Below are positions 12,043 to 21,753 of a DNA stretch of 64,000 nucleotides, piece by piece. Each line of letters starts with the position of its first letter. Within the stretch, counting starts at the first letter, position 1. A program made the translations under genes and the position numbers. The stretch comes from Chlorophyllum brunneum (lineage: Eukaryota > Basidiomycota > Agaricomycetes > Agaricales > Agaricaceae): NCBI GenBank assembly GCA_963576785.1, contig OY756139.1, forward strand, positions 806,001-870,000. The letters run 5' to 3'. A model generated the notes under the pieces. It ran no database searches. It saw only the letters and a program-made list of their open reading frames with translations, and was not told the origin of the DNA.

Positions 12043-13367
12043 TTAATTGTCGTAATCATAGAAGCCCTTGCCATTCTTACGACCATACCACTGGGCATCC
12101 ACCATGCGTTCTAGAAGAACACTTGGCCGATACTTGGAATCACCCGTTCCCTCGTGTAATGTCTTTTGAATGGCGAGGCAAGTATCAAGTCCGATACTGG
12201 GAGGAATATCAGAGTCAGTACTCTTGGACAACGATGAATCACTTACAAGTCCGCTGTCAACGCCAAGAATGTCAGCCGCGTTACACATCCTCAGAAATTG
12301 GTGCTTACCGAGCTGAAGTGGGCCCATTGGGTGATTCATGCCAAGTTTGAGAGTGGCGTCAATATCTTCACGGGTGGCGATACCCTGTGTAAAGCTTTAG
12401 TGCCGTTCCGCGTATCGGAAGGTGACGAGAAGCTAACTTTCTCAAGATGCATGATCGCCTATTGTATAATGAGTAACAAGATACAATAATGTCGGTCGAG
12501 GCCGTACCTCGTTTATGAAGGGCATCAATAGTGCATTTGATACGAAACCGGGAACGTCCTTCGAAGTGGTGACCTCTGATTCATTGGGTGATTATCAAAT
12601 CCGTTCTTCGAATCAGAAACTCGCGTACCTTTGCCACACGCAACGGCGAAAGCCCGTGAACGGTTCAGGGTGTCCTCGGAAGTTTGAAGAGCAGAAATGA
12701 GTTCTACCAGTTTCTAGACTTCTTCAGTAACGAGTCATGTCACCATAGCCATAGATCGCACCATGACCGGGACGGGGTTGAAGAAATGTAATCCTTAAAG
12801 TATCTAGATGAACAAGGACAAGAATTTCGTGGAACAGCGCCGCTCACCCACGACGCGGCCGGCAACTGTTTGTCCTTCCTGGCTCGCCGCACTGATTCCC
12901 TCTGGGATTGCTGCGGCAGCAATTTTCGTGATGCTGATTGAGCTAGTGTTGGTAGCGAGAATTGATTCAGGGTTCAGCTCAGCCGCTAATGAGGCGAATA
13001 TTTTCTGCTTGAGAGGGAGAGACTCTGATACGGCCTAAAAGATGGCATTCAGTGATGGCTACCTTGTGTCAGTCTGGGAAAGCTTGACTTCAACGACCAT
13101 GTCAACGTCGCGTAGACTCTTCGTGTGATCGACGACACTAATGCGATCTCTCGCGTCTTTTGCATCTTCAGAGGCTAGCTTTCCCTTTGAAACGTCCTTC
13201 GCCAATAACTTGTCGACTAGGGAGAGTCCCTTCTTGACTTGTTCAGGAGACTTGTCATAGACCAGCACAGGTACTTTCGCGCGGAGAGCTGACACGAGGG
13301 CGATCCCTGTTCCCATTTGGCCAGCGCCAAGTACACCGAGGGTCCGGATTCCATGTGCAAGTGGCAT
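12043..13367 (-). CDS. 3-hydroxyacyl-CoA (3-hydroxybutyryl-CoA type) dehydrogenase
   Basis: NAD-dependent enzyme that oxidises 3-hydroxyacyl-CoA to 3-ketoacyl-CoA in fatty-acid or butanoate breakdown. The N-terminal Rossmann motif is [13 protein letters not shown]. Further landmarks are [37 protein letters not shown] (containing the catalytic His), [40 protein letters not shown] and the C-terminal [11 protein letters not shown]. Length after splicing is near 320 residues, as in single-domain bacterial-type Hbd enzymes. At least eight introns occur, including a 7-nt exon at 12247-12253. The ATG at 13367 (MPLAHGIR) is chosen because the frame upstream lacks an ATG. It sits inside the hydrophobin cluster; I infer no functional link. 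Confidence 0.9.
12247..12253 (-). other. 7-nt micro-exon (CGGACTT) in the dehydrogenase gene
   Basis: On the minus strand, exon CTTCAGCTCG is followed by GTAAGCAC (intron 12254-12308), an acceptor TTGACAG, the exon CGGACTT, and a donor GTAAGTG (intron 12197-12246) ending in CCCAG before TATCGG. Only inclusion of these seven bases rebuilds the conserved family block LADFIGLDTC; direct joining of the outer exons shifts the frame. Confidence 0.8.
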
Positions 13368-15023
13368 AGCGAGTGAACAGCTCAAGGGAAGAAAAAGAAC
13401 AGGAGCGGAACTCGGGCGTCATGTTGGCCCATGTGAATCTCGAGATCCGGAGTCGCATCACTGGTCCTTAAAACAAGAACAAACACCATTTCCATCAAAG
13501 TTGTTACCTCATCTCTCGGACTCTCAGTTGCACCAAACCAAGTCACAAGGCACTCAGATGGTCTGGTTTATAGGGTTGCAACCCAAGGAAAGGAAAAACG
13601 TGTGGGCCGCTCTAACTCTGAATATGGTTCAGGTCGCTCATGGAAGTATGGCGTGCTGAGGATAACTTTAGCCGCTATGAACTTTTCGAAGCAGAATAGA
13701 TCAGTAAGAATCCCCTCAAGTACCGGTAACGATGGACCATGGTCACTGGAGTGTGTGAATTGGGCGGACGCCTCGACGCATTCACGGCTAGTCCACCAAA
13801 AGAAGACTCGCCGAGAGACCGGTGGTGTGACAGGATAATATGGTATACCTAAAGTTGGTCAACTCGACGATGGTCCTGGTCGTACAATAAAACATTACCA
13901 AGTGGAGACCACTGCAGCAAACAATCGAGCCGATGTTACAGTCTCCACCATAGAAATGGCATTAACGACTACAACAGCCAGCAGTGCGAGAACGAAGACG
14001 GTAGAGAACGCATGTTGGATTGAAGGCCGAGTATCACTACTGATCCAAGTCTGACTTGTCTTCTCCGATCTATGTTGCTGTTATGCCTAACTTGGCACCC
14101 TACACCTCCATGGTTCCTCCCTTTTATCACTATTCCCTCGCATTTTCCAGAACACTGATAGAAGCCTGTCGTGCGTTGAACAACATTCCATTCTGCCAAT
14201 GCCCCTGTGCAATGGAGATTAATTACCGAAAGGGCTCGGGTTCGTGTCATCCAATGATCTTTTCGTACAAGACTACTGAACTGCTCATCTACCCTGTTCT
14301 TACAATAGATCTCGAACCATGAATCTTTCATCCACAAGTCGCTCGTTTACGCCTGATCTGCGAGCCCCTTGTGTCAAGGGTGTACCAAATCCCGGATAAT
14401 CCAGCCGGGAAGGCATCAAATTTTTGGACATACGCTTCCAATTCACGATGTTCTCAGGACTTTAATGGACGGACGTAACAGCCTCTTCAGCGGCCGTCTG
14501 CGAACCGATGTATCATGTGGATCAGAACATCTATCGCTACAACTTCCTTGCAGGTGATAGGCACCATACAAACGAAAGTAGAGTTCACACAGCTCCCGGA
14601 GCGGTGCAGAGACGGCAGCGAATTATAATCACTGGAAAGTAGCAGGCAGAGTGGCCACCGTGGTTTTGTTGAGCCGTCAATCGTCAGTCACCTCGACCGA
14701 TGGAAATTGGGGAGACTCGTGGTGTAACTCGGGTCTCAAAGGACGGGGGTGCACACGGGGATTTGTGCGTCCAAAGGTATTCAGACTCGGGTGTCATTAC
14801 TAGCCTTAAGATGCGTTGATGCAAGGATAGTACAATTCCAACCCAAAGGTACTTCAACATCCCTTGTAACTGCACATAAATTCGGTACGAAACGACACGC
14901 TGATACATTGTTTTTCTGATTTTCTACAAAACAAAGCCAATACAAAACATCGCTGCCCCTCAAATACTATCATCACGCTTGCTACTCAGGACAATAGAAG
15001 GGTATCGTAATATACGTCGACGC
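13368..15023. other. Intergenic, no supported gene
   Basis: About 1.65 kb between the dehydrogenase start and the HYD3 stop. It should contain the dehydrogenase promoter at its left end. ORFs up to 122 codons at 13969-14337 (both strands) show no domain, splice structure or signal peptide and overlap each other. I searched for further hydrophobin cysteine patterns and found none. Confidence 0.4.
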
Positions 15024-15521
15024 CTAGAGGTTGAGATTGATGGGAGAGCAACCCAGGTTGATGAGACCGTTCTTGGGAAAAGTGAGTCAGTAGCGATGGT
15101 GTGGAGGGCTCGGCAAATCCTTACGAATTGGTTGTTAGTACAGCAGACAGGCTGAGCGGAGCAAGAGTTTCCTCCAACACCGACCACAGAAAGTGGGGTG
15201 CAATTAACTGATTGCAGGTGAGGACAATTTTCCTGCAATGAAAGCACCGTACTTACTGCCGATGAGACCAGTGATTGGACCAAGAACAATGCCGAGGAGA
15301 CCGGCCAAGAGGTTGGTAGTCGGATCGCTGGCCTAGAAACATCACCAAGTCAGCGCGATACATACATAATCGGTGCGACCAGGGCTCACAGATTGAACGG
15401 TGTTGCAGCACTGAATTGGACCAGTATTACAGTTTTGACTGCCGCCACCGTCAGTGCGGGGGATGGCAGTCGCAGCAGCGATCGCGGGGAGGACAAGAGT
15501 GAAAGCGGCAGCGAAGCGCAT
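15024..15521 (-). CDS. Class I hydrophobin (HYD3)
   Basis: Secreted hydrophobin, the closest relative of HYD2. The ATG at 15521 opens the signal peptide MRFAAAFTLVLPAIAAATA. Mature landmarks are CNTGPIQCC, the exon [46 protein letters not shown] and [15 protein letters not shown] before TAG. All eight cysteines are present with class I spacing. Introns fall at the same places as in HYD2, but with ordinary TAG and CAG acceptors. The gene points away from HYD4, giving a divergent pair separated by about 1.2 kb. Confidence 0.9.
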
Positions 15522-16718
15522 GTTGTGATGACTGTAGAATGAGAATTCGAGTCTGGTATTTCTTCCTCGTAGCCGTGCACTTTTTAACGGCTTCCAAGTC
15601 CTGGTTGTTTGCCTTTGTGTTCAACACCCATGCCAATGATCGACTTGGCAGCGGCGCAGATCGTCAAAGATTTCGATTCTCGGATGTCCTTGGGGACTGT
15701 GGCAACCAATAACATCCTCCTAAACGATTCCAAGGAACCAACCCCCGAGTCGTGTTATTCCGCCCCCCTGAAACGCCCTTTGAGACCAGTCTAGCAATCA
15801 CCTACTTAGGTGCGATGTTACATTAAATGAGGCAACATCTGCCACTCAATTTAACGTCTCATTTAATGCGCCTGGCATATTTTGATAGGGCGTGCCAGCT
15901 GCAATCTTGTTTCTATGAAGCACCGCCGACGAACCAGTGCTCTCTAGAAGAATTTCGACAGCCAATTTCCGTTGAATGCATGCTGGCACTAGGAACACCA
16001 ATCGCGAGAGGCATCCAAGTTAATGCTGACATTGTGGTTGATTGCCGCTAAAAACAAATGATACAGCCTTGCATAAATTTACCACGAGTGGAGACAGAAT
16101 GGCCTGTGGCTCTGCCTTCAACCCTCCACTGGGACGATGGACACGCTTACGTTCGCCACAGGTAGATCCCAGTCCGTCGGACCGGAAAAATGAGATGCCA
16201 TCGCCTTATCAGCGCAGACCAGGTCGTAAGGTTTTCGTCGGGAGTTGTTGAAGGAAGCAAGTACAGGTGTCATTAGGGATATACTATGACCAGTTGCCGC
16301 ATCTGGACCGACGAATGCATCTTTTGGTTCACCCTATATCAAATTCAATGTCAAAGCCACCCCAAGTACCCACCCAACCACGTTCGACATCGAGTTGACG
16401 TTGACGGATTATACGATTGATGGAGAGGATATGTATGCCATAACTACGGACCCTGAAAGTAAAAGACGACAGTGCCTCGGACCCAGCCTGTTATGCTCTT
16501 CAGGTTCCAGTCAGAAGATCACAGGACATACGGAACCAAGATCACTCGTTCTCACAAACAGGTTCGTCCGACCAGCAGCAGAATATTCGCTGAAAGCCCG
16601 ACACTCGGTCTCTTCTGCCGTTTCGTATGGTGGTATAGACTGGCGTTATGCCGGTGTAGTCAGCAGATAAAGGCGGGCACGACAGACTCGGCACGCATAC
16701 CACATCCTTAAACTAGAG
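15522..16718. other. Intergenic between divergent hydrophobins
   Basis: About 1.2 kb shared upstream region of HYD3 (minus) and HYD4 (plus). It holds short ORFs without features. A weak TATA-like GATAAAGG lies near 16666-16673, about 50 nt before the HYD4 start. No gene was identified. Confidence 0.4.
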
Positions 16719-17271
16719 ATGCGCACTACTTCTGCTTTCATCCTGGCTCTTTCCGCTGTCGCTTCTACTACTGCCATTCTTCCCCGTGATGAATGCAACA
16801 CTGGAAGCACTCTATGCTGCATCAACACACAGAACGTATGTTGTACGTTGTGTGTTTCTGATGCACCGTCTCACTCGCCATCTAGGTCACTGCGCCCGGC
16901 GTGGCTCAAATTCTTGGTGGACTCAGTCTGCTCGGACTTCCGTTTAATACTGGTGCCGTTCTAGGTGCCACTGATGCTCTCATCGGCCGTGAGGCCTTTA
17001 TTTTCTTGTGTTGTGCCTACCAGTCTCTCAAGTGGCCTGCAACCCGGTGTCCGTCGTTGGCGCAGGCGGAGATTCATGTTAGGAGCCCTTACACCTCAGA
17101 CAGCAGATCACGCTAAAATAAAAAATTCCAGTTCATCACAGCCCCGTATTTTGCACTAACAACTACAATGTGGGCGCTTCTGCTATCACCATCATCGAGT
17201 CACTCAGTTTCCCGAATCCCTAGAACGGTGTCCTTCCCCTTGGGTGCGGCCCCGTCAATGTCAGTCTTTAG
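16719..17271 (+). pseudogene. Decaying class I hydrophobin (HYD4)
   Basis: The ATG opens a good signal peptide (MRTTSAFILALSAVASTTA) and CNTGSTLCC; exon 2 carries VTAPGVAQILGG and GLPFNTGAVLG; exon 3 reads VACNPVSVVGAGGDS. At the point where the paralogues split the fifth Cys codon as TG|GT, this gene has TCATG followed by TT at 17079-17080, so the donor is lost and read-through hits TAG at once. The next recognisable block, SPVFCTNNYN, has Phe in place of the sixth Cys. The final exon, NGVLPLGCGPVNVSL and stop, is intact. A donor one base earlier could splice in frame but would lose the fifth Cys. It looks recently inactivated; a non-canonical functional variant is possible. Confidence 0.7.
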
Positions 17272-17534
17272 GGAATATGCAGTGACCATTGCATCCACTG
17301 GAATTGTTTATTTTGAGTCTTAAATGATGAAGTCCTAGCTTTGTGAACCTTTCGTTCTTCAAGCTGTTCGGGTGGCATTTGCTATCTCGAGTCCATATTC
17401 CATGCTGGGACTAAGGTGAACGTGAACTCAGCCCGGTCTGTACGTTCACTTGACTCCTTGGTAGGTCACATCGTATTGTGAGTCGTGTCGAACGTGTATC
17501 GGGTCCCGCCGAAGTGACACTTCACTTATTGGCA

Positions 17535-17542
17535 TATAAAAG
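17535..17542 (+). promoter_or_regulatory. TATA box of HYD5
   Basis: TATAAAAG occurs 32 nt before the HYD5 start codon, inside GGCATATAAAAGG. It would place transcription start only a few bases before the ATG at 17574. Confidence 0.5.
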
Positions 17543-17573
17543 GACTCGAAGTGGGGAGAGGAGCCGCAGGACC

Positions 17574-18042
17574 ATGCGAACTCTGTTTCCGTTCACTCTG
17601 TATGTTCCTTACATGGTTAGCGCCCTCCTCCGAGATGGCGTATGCGGGGGGAAGACTCTTCTATGTTGTGAATCCCTGAGCGAGTTTATTGACCCCACCG
17701 TCCAAGAAAATCTGGGATTGATCCATATTGGTCCTTCAATCTACCCCAGCACCGTCAACCTCGTTGGCCGTGATTGATTTATAATATCCGAAAATGGATG
17801 TACCCTCTGAAACGGGCAGCGAACTGCAGTGAGGTCGGCGCAGGAAACAGCTGGTGAGTGGGCCTTGTAATGTGGGGTCTTCCCAAGATAAATGAGCATA
17901 TCTTCAGCACACGCATTCAGACGTGCTGTTCAAGCAGCTTTATTGTTAAAATCACCGTTCTCTATCACGTCAGTCGTTGCTGAAGATAGCTTTTGGACAA
18001 AAGACAGGCGATTGCTTGACTGATACACGACACGAAAGATAA
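17574..18042 (+). CDS. Divergent class I hydrophobin-like protein (HYD5)
   Basis: The ATG at 17574 starts a hydrophobic leader (MRTLFPFTLYVPYMVSALL). Spliced, the rest shows eight cysteines in hydrophobin order: VCGGKTLLCC, 35 residues, NCSEVGAGNSC, TRIQTCC, 18 residues, DC, then eight residues to TAA at 18040-18042. Spacings fall within or at the limit of the class I consensus. Introns: GTGATT...GGGCAG after VNLVG; GTGAGT...CTTCAG splitting the fifth Cys codon, as in the paralogues; and a weaker GTTAAA...GTCAG before the last exon. The region between CC and the fourth Cys lacks the usual LLGLLGI pattern. It may be a fast-evolving functional hydrophobin or an early relic; the last exon is the least certain. 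Confidence 0.6.
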
Positions 18043-18890
18043 AAGCGAGGTCTGTGAATAGGGCAGCAGATCTCGGTACTTGGTATTTGGTACGAGCTGT
18101 GAAAGCCGAATTCCGCACCAAAGCACCGGTGATGAATGTTGCCCCTTCCGGGTATGACGTCATCCATTCGTCGTTCACCTCCCCCAGTATGCCGTGCCAG
18201 GACTGGCACACTGCAGACCCTCTCTGAGGCTACAGGAAGCGCAACTAGCCGGTCCACGATCCCGTCTAGACGTGTCTTTCTAACGAGGTTGTTTACTCTA
18301 TTGTAAAGAACCGTGGATAATGTCTGGTTAAACACGGTTCTGTGGCAGGAGCTTGTGCTGGGTTTCCTAGCAGGGCTGATACCTGGAACTGAAAGGAGAG
18401 GTCATATATTAGATGTCTACCACTGTGGCGGGTCGGGGCCCTCATGTTTGATTAGTGTAAGTGACCAGGACTGTTACTCGACCATCAAGGGTGTGTGGAG
18501 ATTGGTTCGGGCCTTGCACGTTTTTGAATTGAAGGAGTGGACAGATTGTGTTGAACACATCATAAGGACGACAGGCAGAAGGAACTCTGGACCAGTCTTG
18601 CACGTTTTCCAATGAATTCAATGGATTGTGGTTGGACGTTGGGAGTGGGATAAAGTCCCGTGATCTCGGGTGTGCATCAAGGAACTTTGTTGGATTCTCA
18701 AGCCAGGCAGGCACTCAACACATGTTCGCCCTTCTGTAGTCCTTCCACATTCACTCCCTTTCCTTTCTCCAACCAGGTCTTTTCGTCAGTCTCTTCTCCC
18801 ATATTCTCTCTTATTAACCAAGAAAATCATCCTAACTGTATCGCGTTCTCTTCCACAGGCAGATCTGTCGGTTTTTTGACCCAATCCTCG
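18043..18890. other. Intergenic and probable 5' leader of the next gene
   Basis: About 850 nt. The right part (from about 18720) is pyrimidine-rich with CTTTTCTTTC-like tracts and a TTCCACAG acceptor-like site, consistent with promoter and leader of the gene at 18891. The minus-strand and plus-strand ORFs at 18313-18714 overlap each other and have no features. Confidence 0.4.
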
Positions 18891-20900
18891 ATGTTCTCTC
18901 GGCGGAGTAGGAGCTGCGACGAGTTAGCAACCACAGTGGAGGATGACTGGGAAATCGTCCCTACAGACTGGTGGCGCACACCTCTGTGTTTGGCGTCGTG
19001 GTCTTACGAGTCGGAAGAGCCATCTCAAAGTTTCGCTTGCGCAAAGCCACCCTACTACCACCTGTCGCTACAAAAAAACGGGACACGAGGATTTTTAGAC
19101 GGTGAAGGCAGCGTGGATGATGTTCTCAACACAGCAAGCGGGTGGCATTCGTCCGCGAGGTGTCGCATTGTCAGAGAAGACAATACCCTAAATGAAGCGC
19201 TGATTGGGGTGAAAAATGCCAACGATGTGATGAAGTTCTACGAGCAGACAGTTGGTATTGACTACTCGCCCTGGCCGAACCTCGACCCGGAAGCCTCGGA
19301 CAGACGGGGGTGGTTGTGCGGTTGTGTGTCAGAAGCGGACATTAAATCTGGGAAGGAGCGATGGGATGAGCTTGTGCAGGACCTCTTTGGCGGAAAATCT
19401 TTGCAAGAGCTTTTGAAGGAGGTAAAAAATAATCCGGAGGCCAAGCATGAACTTTTCAAAAGCCAGCTCGCACTACCCAACAGCGGCACTGACTATTTTT
19501 CTCGACCTTCCACCCCCAAGCCTTTCCGGCTCAACCCTTCAGCATCATCTTTCATACCTGTGGGATCTCCTACATCGACCCGCTCATCCTCCAGTGACTC
19601 TTCGTTGTTCTTGCTGGATTCCTCAGAGCGCTTGCATTCATTTTCCTTTCCGTCCCTCAGCAGCGCTTTCCCACCACCTGCAAACAAGGCCCATCAAGAC
19701 TACGTCAACAGCCTTCCTTCGCGTTCTCGTACGAGCAGCAGTGACAGCAGCTCTATCGCGAGTAATGACCGACCCTCGAGCAACTTTTTACCACCCTTCC
19801 TGCTCGAGACTACCAACCAGCGCCGACGCCCAGTTCGACTCTCCCGAACACGCGCAATTGTCGATCAATTACGTTCGCAATATCAACAGGATGGCGTGTG
19901 GACATCACCGGCGAGTCAAAACACTAGCCCTACCATATCAGACTTTAGTGTTGGGAGTATGAACTGTTTCAACAAATCGAGATTGACAGTGTCGGATGGA
20001 TCAAGCCTTTGTTCGATTACTCCCCCTCTCACTGAGGAGGATCCTCAGTTCGGTGATGGAGTCGGTGTCGTTGGCTGGAACGATAACGTGGAGGGATGGA
20101 CCATTCCTCCCGTACCGGTTCCCGTGGATCCAGAAACGAAAAGGTCGAGGTCGAAAGAGCTGCTGATGACTCTGAGGAGAAGAACAGATTCTCTCTCCTC
20201 GAACGCTAACTCAACCGCGAATTTTTCAGCAGCACGATCACTTGGCGTTGTATCCGCTTGTAGCCCACCCATCATTTGCGAACCTGAGAGATTGGTCGAG
20301 TCTCCTGAGCTCGCTGAAGAGATTGACGTAGTGAATCAGATGAAATATCAAGTCCACGAGGAGGAGGATGGTAGGTCCGAGAAACCAAATCTACATCAGG
20401 ATGCACATTGGAGGAACTCACCTTCCTTCCACCGAGACTTGATGTCGACGAATCCGCTTAATCACACCGGCTCCCCACAACCAAAACATACGCACCCGGC
20501 CTCCTATAATCACACACGACGCGACGCGCGGACTCACAGTCGAACTCCCTCTTACCCCAAAACGTATCCTCCATCCACCGCTGCCGTCAAGTATCCCGCA
20601 GGATATTTCGCAAACACAACTCCAGGAATGCCCTACAACATCCTCGGTTTCCCATTAACCATGGCTGGTGTACCTCTGAATATACCTGCACCGATACCCA
20701 CGATACCGATGACGATGGCGATGGGTGCTGCTCCTAGGGTAGGAGTACCAGTGCCTATGTCGGTGCCGGTACCAGTTCAAGTGCCGGTGCAAACGGTTCA
20801 ATATTCGACGCTGATGCATTTGAGGATTATGCAGCAGATGCAGATGATGAGGAATAGTATGGGTATGAGCAGCGTTGTTCCTGCTGGCGCGACTCGGTGA
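18891..20900 (+). CDS. Large disordered hypothetical protein (669 aa)
   Basis: A single uninterrupted frame from the first ATG (MFSRRSRSCDELATT) to TGA. The frame is open upstream to 18660 but without another ATG. The N-terminal 190 residues look folded (EDDWEIVPTDWWRTP, ALIGVKNANDVMKFYEQTVG, LVQDLFGGKSLQELLKEV). Most of the rest is Ser/Pro-rich and probably disordered (SRSRTSSSDSSSIAS). The C-terminus is a striking Pro/Val/Met-rich stretch (VPVPMSVPVPVQVPV) followed by MQQMQMM. I do not recognise a domain. It may act as a scaffold or regulator, but nothing in the context indicates which. Confidence 0.75.
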   Translation: MFSRRSRSCDELATTVEDDWEIVPTDWWRTPLCLASWSYESEEPSQSFACAKPPYYHLSLQKNGTRGFLDGEGSVDDVLNTASGWHSSARCRIVREDNTLNEALIGVKNANDVMKFYEQTVGIDYSPWPNLDPEASDRRGWLCGCVSEADIKSGKERWDELVQDLFGGKSLQELLKEVKNNPEAKHELFKSQLALPNSGTDYFSRPSTPKPFRLNPSASSFIPVGSPTSTRSSSSDSSLFLLDSSERLHSFSFPSLSSAFPPPANKAHQDYVNSLPSRSRTSSSDSSSIASNDRPSSNFLPPFLLETTNQRRRPVRLSRTRAIVDQLRSQYQQDGVWTSPASQNTSPTISDFSVGSMNCFNKSRLTVSDGSSLCSITPPLTEEDPQFGDGVGVVGWNDNVEGWTIPPVPVPVDPETKRSRSKELLMTLRRRTDSLSSNANSTANFSAARSLGVVSACSPPIICEPERLVESPELAEEIDVVNQMKYQVHEEEDGRSEKPNLHQDAHWRNSPSFHRDLMSTNPLNHTGSPQPKHTHPASYNHTRRDARTHSRTPSYPKTYPPSTAAVKYPAGYFANTTPGMPYNILGFPLTMAGVPLNIPAPIPTIPMTMAMGAAPRVGVPVPMSVPVPVQVPVQTVQYSTLMHLRIMQQMQMMRNSMGMSSVVPAGATR

Positions 20901-21753
20901 CACTCAATGCCGACCAAGTGAGTGCCAGAGTGCCTTCATGCACCTGTCTTCTTAACTTGCGGTATGTGGTTTTCTACCTATATGCTTATGTTCATTTCCA
21001 TCCCATTCCTTTTTTTAATGTGACTTTCTTGGATGGTGTTTCAAGCGTTCTTTCTTTCCATTTCTGTAACATATCATTTTACCCATTCCATGTTCATATC
21101 CATTTTCATTTTCGGCACCATTCTCAACAGTGTCATTCATTATCCTTGCAGACATTTTTAGCATTCCACCTGTTCAACTTTCTTGTTCCAAAGCCAAAAT
21201 TACTTTCTACAAACCAAGCTGTCATTTACTTGTCTATGTTCTCTCTCTGTCTCTCTCTGTCTCTCCCCGGGTTTTCTTTTCTGTGCTGTTTGACTGCTAA
21301 CAACCGTTATACTCGAATACTCCTTATATTTGCCTTAGCATCAGATTATCTATCTGTGCCGGCCACTTGTCTCGTAGGTACATAACAACAGTTGTATACA
21401 CTATTTTTCTACTCTGCCCTTTCGTCCCTTGGAGATCCTGGATTGTCTGTGAGCTACTAACAACTTGCTTGACGAACAATTCCTCAATAACATGGTCAAT
21501 TATGGAATCGGGTTCTTCGTAAAGGGCGCATATGAAGCGATAACACGAAGAATGTCGGTTACGGAAGAGGGTGCGCGGGTAGTTGCGAACGAGAACTGGG
21601 GTTTTTTTTTTTTTCAGCGCGGACATCGGATGTTGTCGAGCCGGTCTAACGCGACCTTAAGCAGTATGTCAACTCGACGGACAATGATTCTCGTTGAGAA
21701 ACAAAACAATTCGATGGGGTGCAATAAATACATTCTACTACCTCAATAACCAA
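20901..21753. other. 3' flank with TC-rich repeat and poly-T tract
   Basis: Region between two convergent genes. The first 500 nt are T-rich, typical of a 3' UTR. TCTCTCTCTGTCTCTCTCTG at about 21239-21265 is a short simple repeat, and a 13-nt T run lies at 21602-21614. The 162-codon plus-strand ORF here is low-complexity (Phe/His/Leu-rich) and not considered a gene. Confidence 0.45.

Noticed and set aside
13969..14337. 122-codon minus ORF and 88-codon plus ORF in the same place
   Set aside because: The two overlap on opposite strands, neither has a domain, signal peptide or intron pattern, and no hydrophobin cysteine pattern was found.
21239..21265. TC-rich simple repeat as a CRISPR or transposon end
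   Set aside because: Unit is 2-4 nt without spacers, inverted repeats or target duplication; it is an ordinary microsatellite in a 3' flank.
20897..21385. 162-codon plus-strand ORF rich in Phe, His and Leu
   Set aside because: Lies in T-rich 3' flank with TC repeats; composition follows base bias, and no motif is present.
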